NCBI GenBank assembly: GCA_024224665.1
Contig: JAAENG010000596.1
Coordinates: 1 to 34,133, forward strand
DNA from: Chloroflexota bacterium
Lineage (GTDB): Bacteria; Chloroflexota; Anaerolineae; J102
Length of the DNA: 34,133 bases
Direction: 5' to 3'
Shown here: piece after piece, positions 29,968 to 34,133 of the stretch
How the letters are laid out: every line of letters begins with the position of its first letter
Position numbering within the stretch: the first letter of the stretch is position 1
Translations under genes and position numbers: made by a program
Notes under the pieces: generated by a model
Databases searched by the model: none
Told to the model about the DNA's origin: nothing
Seen by the model: only the letters and a program-made list of their open reading frames with translations

Positions 29968-31176
29968 ATGAAGATTAAAGATTGGCCACTATCAATCTTC
30001 AGTCTTCAATCTTTAGTTTTCATCCTCCCCCTGATATGCTTGATCCTCTTCGCCACCCCAACCTTCGCCCAAGAAGACCCTACCATCACCAACGATCAGT
30101 GCATGCTCTGCCACAGTGATCCCGACCTGACCATGGTGCTACCCTCGAACGAGGTGCTGCCCCTGACAGCGGAGAGTGACACCCTGGCCCATTCGGTGCA
30201 TGTGGCAGGGGCCGAGGAGCCACTCAACTGCGTGGATTGCCACAATGATAAAACCGGTTATCCCCATGCTCCTTTCCCCAGCAATGATTACCGCAGCTGG
30301 CAGGTGCAGATGAGCCTGGTTTGCGGGAACTGCCACGAAGACCAGGCTGTCGAGCAGCAAGACAGCATGCACAGCCGCTATCTCGCGGCCGGACGCATCG
30401 AGGCCGCCACCTGCGCCGACTGCCATGGTTCACATGAAACCGATTGGGCCGATCCCGAAAAGGGTCCGGTCGGCCGTATGGCCCAGGTCGATGCTTGTGG
30501 TTCCTGCCACAGCACCATCGCCGATGAATACAAGGAATCGATCCACGGTCAGACGCTGGCAGACGGCAGCGATGATGTGCCCACGTGCAGCAGCTGCCAT
30601 CCCGCCCATCACATCGAAGACCCGCAATCGGCGGAATTTCGCCTGAAGTCACCTGAGCTTTGTGGTGATTGCCACGCCGACGATGCCATGATGTCGCATT
30701 ACGAGATCTCCACAGATGTCTTCGACACCTATGTTTCTGACTTTCACGGCACGACGGTGCAGATCTTCGAAAGCATCCAGCCGGGTGAATTCACCAACAA
30801 GGCGGTATGCAGCGACTGTCATGGCGCTCACCACATCCTGCCGGCCACCGACGAGAATTCCAGCGTGATGAAGGCCAACCTTACAGAGACCTGCCAGCGC
30901 TGCCATCCCGACGCCGGCGAGAACTTTGCCGATAGCTGGATGGGCCACTACCGCGCCAGTTGGGAGCATTTCCCCTTGGTGACCGCGGTCGAGTGGTTCT
31001 ACAGGCTGGTTATTCCCATCACCATTGGCTTCTTTGTTTCGTACATAGGTCTGGATGTAGCCCGTACCTGGCTGGATCGCAGCCGCCAGCGCAAAGAATA
31101 CCGCAGAGCACGCCGCAAAGAAGAATCGCCTGAACAAGAAGCGTCAGAACTGGAAGGAGGTGAGCGCAATGAGTAA
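29968..31176 (+). CDS. 9-heme c-type cytochrome with signal peptide and C-terminal TM helix
   Basis: CXXCH x9: CMLCH, CVDCH, CGNCH, CADCH, CGSCH, CSSCH, CGDCH, CSDCH, CQRCH. C-terminal 'LVIPITIGFFVSYIGLDVARTWL'. ATG 29968 gives MKIKDWPLSIFSLQSLVFILPLICLILFATPTFAQ; 29932 is an alternative start. Confidence 0.92.
   Translation: MKIKDWPLSIFSLQSLVFILPLICLILFATPTFAQEDPTITNDQCMLCHSDPDLTMVLPSNEVLPLTAESDTLAHSVHVAGAEEPLNCVDCHNDKTGYPHAPFPSNDYRSWQVQMSLVCGNCHEDQAVEQQDSMHSRYLAAGRIEAATCADCHGSHETDWADPEKGPVGRMAQVDACGSCHSTIADEYKESIHGQTLADGSDDVPTCSSCHPAHHIEDPQSAEFRLKSPELCGDCHADDAMMSHYEISTDVFDTYVSDFHGTTVQIFESIQPGEFTNKAVCSDCHGAHHILPATDENSSVMKANLTETCQRCHPDAGENFADSWMGHYRASWEHFPLVTAVEWFYRLVIPITIGFFVSYIGLDVARTWLDRSRQRKEYRRARRKEESPEQEASELEGGERNE
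29993..30020. repeat. Heptamer array CAATCTT CAGTCTT CAATCTT TAGTTTT inside the 9-heme cytochrome signal-peptide codons
   Basis: Four 7-nt units; also the right part of an inverted repeat with 29968-29984. Confidence 0.65.
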
Positions 31177-32278
31177 GCAAAAGGAGACTCGCACCTTCGT
31201 TCGTTTTGAACTCATACAACGGATCGAGCATTTATTACTGCTCCTTTCCTTTTCTCTGCTGGCCATCAGCGGATTACCCCAAAAATGGCCCGAAGCCTCG
31301 ATCTCGCTGTGGATCATCAATCTTTTTGGTGGCATCGAAAGCACACGTCTCATTCACCACACCTCGGCCATTGTTCTAGTCTTACTCTCGATCTTCCACA
31401 TGATCTACCTTGGCTACAAGCTCTTCGTAGAACACCGCCGCCCCAGCATGCTACCTGCCATGACGGACGTTACCGATTTCTTCCAGATGATCGCCTTCAA
31501 TCTGGGCTTCACCAAGGAACGCCCACAGATGGGCTACTTCAGCTTTGGTGAGAAAATCGAATACTGGGCCGTGGTTTGGGGTACCGTCATCATGGCTATC
31601 ACCGGCTATGTGCTGTGGAACCCTGTTGTGCTCACCAAGTACCTTCCTGGTGAGCTGGTCCCGGCCTCCAAGATGGCGCACGGTCTGGAAGCGATCTTGG
31701 CCGTGGTTTCCATCCTCACCTGGCATCTGTACAACGTCCATCTCAAATACTTTAACAAAAGTATATTCACAGGCAAGATCAGTTACCACGAGATGGAAGA
31801 GGAACATGGCGCTGTTTTGCAGGAGATCCTGAATGAAGAAGACCAGGCGCCCAGGTCAACGCCGGAGGGCCAATGGCGGCGGGCGAGGATATATCTCCCC
31901 ATCGCCGGTGTTGTGGCCGCGATCTTCCTGCTCTTCACTTACCGTTTCTTCACTATCGAAGAGACCGCCATCACCACGATTCCACCCCAACAATACGCCG
32001 AGGTCTACGTGCCGATCGCAGCGCAGGCGCTGCCAACAGCGACACCCGCTGCAGAGACGACGGCTATTGCCGAGTCTGAAATCCCACAGCAGCGCCCTCT
32101 TGCCAGTGTTGAACCCCCGGCCATCGTATCACATCCGCTGGACGAAATCAGGCAGGACTGTCTTGCCTGCCACCACGTTTACAGCATGGTGGCGCCCGCC
32201 CCCATCGAGCACGCTGAACGCACTAACGACGACTGCCAGACGTGCCATGCTGTGGCGGAGGAGGTGGCAAAGCAATGA
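31169..32278 (+). CDS. Cytochrome b-type membrane subunit (FdhI/thiosulfate-reductase-like) with C-terminal diheme extension
   Basis: 'FELIQRIEHLLLLLSFSLLAISGLPQKWP', 'RLIHHTSAIVLVLLSIFHMIYLGYKLF', 'AHGLEAILAVVSILTWHLYNVHLKYFNKSIFTGKISYHEM', then 'CLACH' and 'CQTCH'. ATG 31169 has an aaggaggtga RBS. Confidence 0.88.
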   Translation: MSKQKETRTFVRFELIQRIEHLLLLLSFSLLAISGLPQKWPEASISLWIINLFGGIESTRLIHHTSAIVLVLLSIFHMIYLGYKLFVEHRRPSMLPAMTDVTDFFQMIAFNLGFTKERPQMGYFSFGEKIEYWAVVWGTVIMAITGYVLWNPVVLTKYLPGELVPASKMAHGLEAILAVVSILTWHLYNVHLKYFNKSIFTGKISYHEMEEEHGAVLQEILNEEDQAPRSTPEGQWRRARIYLPIAGVVAAIFLLFTYRFFTIEETAITTIPPQQYAEVYVPIAAQALPTATPAAETTAIAESEIPQQRPLASVEPPAIVSHPLDEIRQDCLACHHVYSMVAPAPIEHAERTNDDCQTCHAVAEEVAKQ

Positions 32279-33900
32279 AGCATAGTGTCATGAAAGACAA
32301 ACCTCTGTTCGCTATAGGTGGCAAGTGGCAAGCAGCAAGTGGCAAGTTGGGCTCACGAGTACCTACTACCTGCCACCTGCTACCTGCCACTGTCATACTG
32401 GCCCTTCTCGTCGTACTGCTACTGCCCGGCGTCGCCAATGCGGACCCTCCAGCTCCTCACCAGTACATGCAGGAATATGAGGGGCCTCAATCGTGTGAAA
32501 CCTGTCATCTAGGAGCAGCCGAACAGATTACGCAGTCCATGCACTACACCTGGTCCGAGAAAATGGATCATTATAGCCCCATTCCCGCTACGATTTCCAG
32601 TATCAACTGGTTGGGTGTTCTCAATCCTGATATGGAGATCGCCGGAGGATGCGGGCGCTGCCACACCGGAGGTGGCGCCATGCCGGGCACGGCTGAAGCA
32701 GATACGGCAGAAGCACACGCTCAAGTTGATTGTCTAGTCTGTCATGCCGAAGTCTACGACATGAGCGCTCGTTTCCCGCAGCAGGATGAAGAGGGCAATT
32801 GGACTCTGGGTGGCGATCGTAGTTTGGCAGCAGCCCGCACGGCTGCAAGGCCCAGCGACGAAGCCTGCCTGCGCTGTCATCTTAATGCGGGCGGCGGAAA
32901 TCTGTTTGCGCGAGGCGTCGATTTAGCGCCGGTGGCGGATAAGCATGCCGAAGAATCGTATGGCGACATTCACGCCGAGCGGGGTATGGTCTGCGTCGAT
33001 TGCCACCGTGCGCCCGATCATTTGATCTATGGCTTCGCGCCGACGTTGTGGAGCCGCGACCATGAAGATGAACGCCTGCTCTGCTCCGACTGTCACGGCG
33101 AGGACCCGCATGACAACTCCCTGCTCAACCAGCACCTGCGGCTGGATTGCCGTACCTGCCATGTGCGTGAAACAGGCGGATTGGTAACCAGGGACTGGAC
33201 GGCTGAACCGGTCTACGATCCCATCAAAGAACTGTATGGCCCGGTCGATAACGTAGCCCCGCCCAACACCCTTCAATCGACCCATCTCTGGCACAATGGC
33301 GAACGCCTGATCCCCAGCGAAGGTTGGCCCGGCGAGTATGGCGATCTGAATTCCTTCATCCAACCCTTCAAGGTCTACCAAGGCACGGTGCCGGCCAACC
33401 CTAAGGACGGCAAACCCTGGCCCCTGAAGCTGGACGTTTTCTACAAAACCGGTGACCTGGAAACAGCAATGGAGGTCGGTGCTCAAGATGCCGGTCTCGC
33501 CTGGACGGGCGAATGGGAGCCCAAGACCATGGAGGTCCCGTTGCAGATCAGCCACGGTATTGTCGAAGCAGAACGCGCCTTGATGTGCCAGGATTGCCAC
33601 GTGCCTAATGGGCGCATGGACTTTGCCGCCCTCGGCTACGATGCCGAACGCATACAAATCCTCGAATCACTTTCCAGCGCCGACGCAGGCGAGGGCCAGA
33701 TGCTGCAGGTCAGCTTCGAACCCAGCGCTAATCCGGCAGCACCTCGATCCACCGATCCCATCGAGGTGGAGAATGGCGTTGAACTACCGCTCTTTGGCAG
33801 TTGGTCTCTGGTCGGCGCCTTACTGATCATCCTCCTCGTTGCCATCGTCGTAATCTGGGCGCTCATGCGCCAGCGTCAGAAACTGGCATCTGCAAGTTAG
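32275..33900 (+). CDS. 8-heme c-type cytochrome with signal peptide and C-terminal TM anchor
   Basis: CXXCH x8: CETCH, CGRCH, CLVCH, CLRCH, CVDCH, CSDCH, CRTCH, CQDCH. C-terminal 'LVGALLIILLVAIVVIWALM'. ATG 32275 overlaps the preceding TGA; ggaggaggt upstream. Confidence 0.92.
   Translation: MKHSVMKDKPLFAIGGKWQAASGKLGSRVPTTCHLLPATVILALLVVLLLPGVANADPPAPHQYMQEYEGPQSCETCHLGAAEQITQSMHYTWSEKMDHYSPIPATISSINWLGVLNPDMEIAGGCGRCHTGGGAMPGTAEADTAEAHAQVDCLVCHAEVYDMSARFPQQDEEGNWTLGGDRSLAAARTAARPSDEACLRCHLNAGGGNLFARGVDLAPVADKHAEESYGDIHAERGMVCVDCHRAPDHLIYGFAPTLWSRDHEDERLLCSDCHGEDPHDNSLLNQHLRLDCRTCHVRETGGLVTRDWTAEPVYDPIKELYGPVDNVAPPNTLQSTHLWHNGERLIPSEGWPGEYGDLNSFIQPFKVYQGTVPANPKDGKPWPLKLDVFYKTGDLETAMEVGAQDAGLAWTGEWEPKTMEVPLQISHGIVEAERALMCQDCHVPNGRMDFAALGYDAERIQILESLSSADAGEGQMLQVSFEPSANPAAPRSTDPIEVENGVELPLFGSWSLVGALLIILLVAIVVIWALMRQRQKLASAS
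32317..32390. repeat. Opposed heptamer arrays inside the 8-heme cytochrome 5' coding region
   Basis: GGTGGCA AGTGGCA AGCAGCA AGTGGCA (32317-32344) opposed by CTACTAC CTGCCAC CTGCTAC CTGCCAC (32363-32390). Confidence 0.75.
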
Positions 33901-33936
33901 CGATTGTTCCCAGAATACACACCAACGTAAAAATAG

Positions 33937-33971
33937 AAACACCCTCGGCAATCCAGCGCCGAGGGTGTTTT
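33937..33971 (+). terminator. Rho-independent-type terminator closing the cytochrome cluster
   Basis: aaacaccctcggc (33937-33949) / gccgagggtgttt (33958-33970), perfect 13 bp, ending in a T run. Confidence 0.85.
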
Positions 33972-34133
33972 ACTAATGAACTCTGCGTTCGCTCAAATTT
34001 GACACCAAATCTAGAATTCGTCTTTTTTGACCAGAATTCGGTCCTCGCCAGGCAATTTGTTGTCAACCTGCGTGATTTTTTATCACTGAATTCGCTCTGA
34101 TGAACATCGCTTCACCCAGCAATGAGAATCCAC

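Noticed and set aside
32923-33657. 244-aa minus-strand ORF
   Set aside because: Antisense to the 8-heme cytochrome; no domain signature.

Overview
The window looks like a chromosomal segment of a Chloroflexota-like bacterium (lineage inferred from gene content and style only). The left part holds a secreted Thr/Pro-linker YVTN beta-propeller protein (cut by the window start), dnaG and rpoD, a GNAT acetyltransferase with a HAD-like remnant, a PlsC-like acyltransferase next to a double-cNMP-domain patatin/NTE-like protein, a B12-binding methylmalonyl-CoA mutase small subunit with MeaB, and prs. The middle (mostly minus strand) holds a CaiB/amidase pair with a truncated SDR, and an Lrp/AsnC regulator with a tyrosine phenol-lyase-like gene and a Cys/Met-metabolism PLP lyase. 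An orphan metal-type ABC permease and a membrane pyrophosphatase follow. The right end is a LysR regulator divergent from a cluster made of a lipoprotein with four rhodanese domains, an 11-heme cytochrome, a 9-heme cytochrome, a cytochrome b subunit fused to a diheme tail, and an 8-heme cytochrome (30 CXXCH motifs in total). The most notable signal is that the 11-heme cytochrome is split by one in-frame UGA at 28769-28771. A perfect 7-bp stem with a GUU loop begins 11 nt after it, compatible with a bacterial SECIS (selenocysteine), a recoded codon, or a TGG->TGA / sequencing lesion. Other notable structure: several degenerate heptamer repeat arrays at gene starts (two inside signal-peptide coding sequence), a 21-copy octamer array with a two-state last base, a paired hairpin element, and gene remnants absent from or unexplained by the ORF track.
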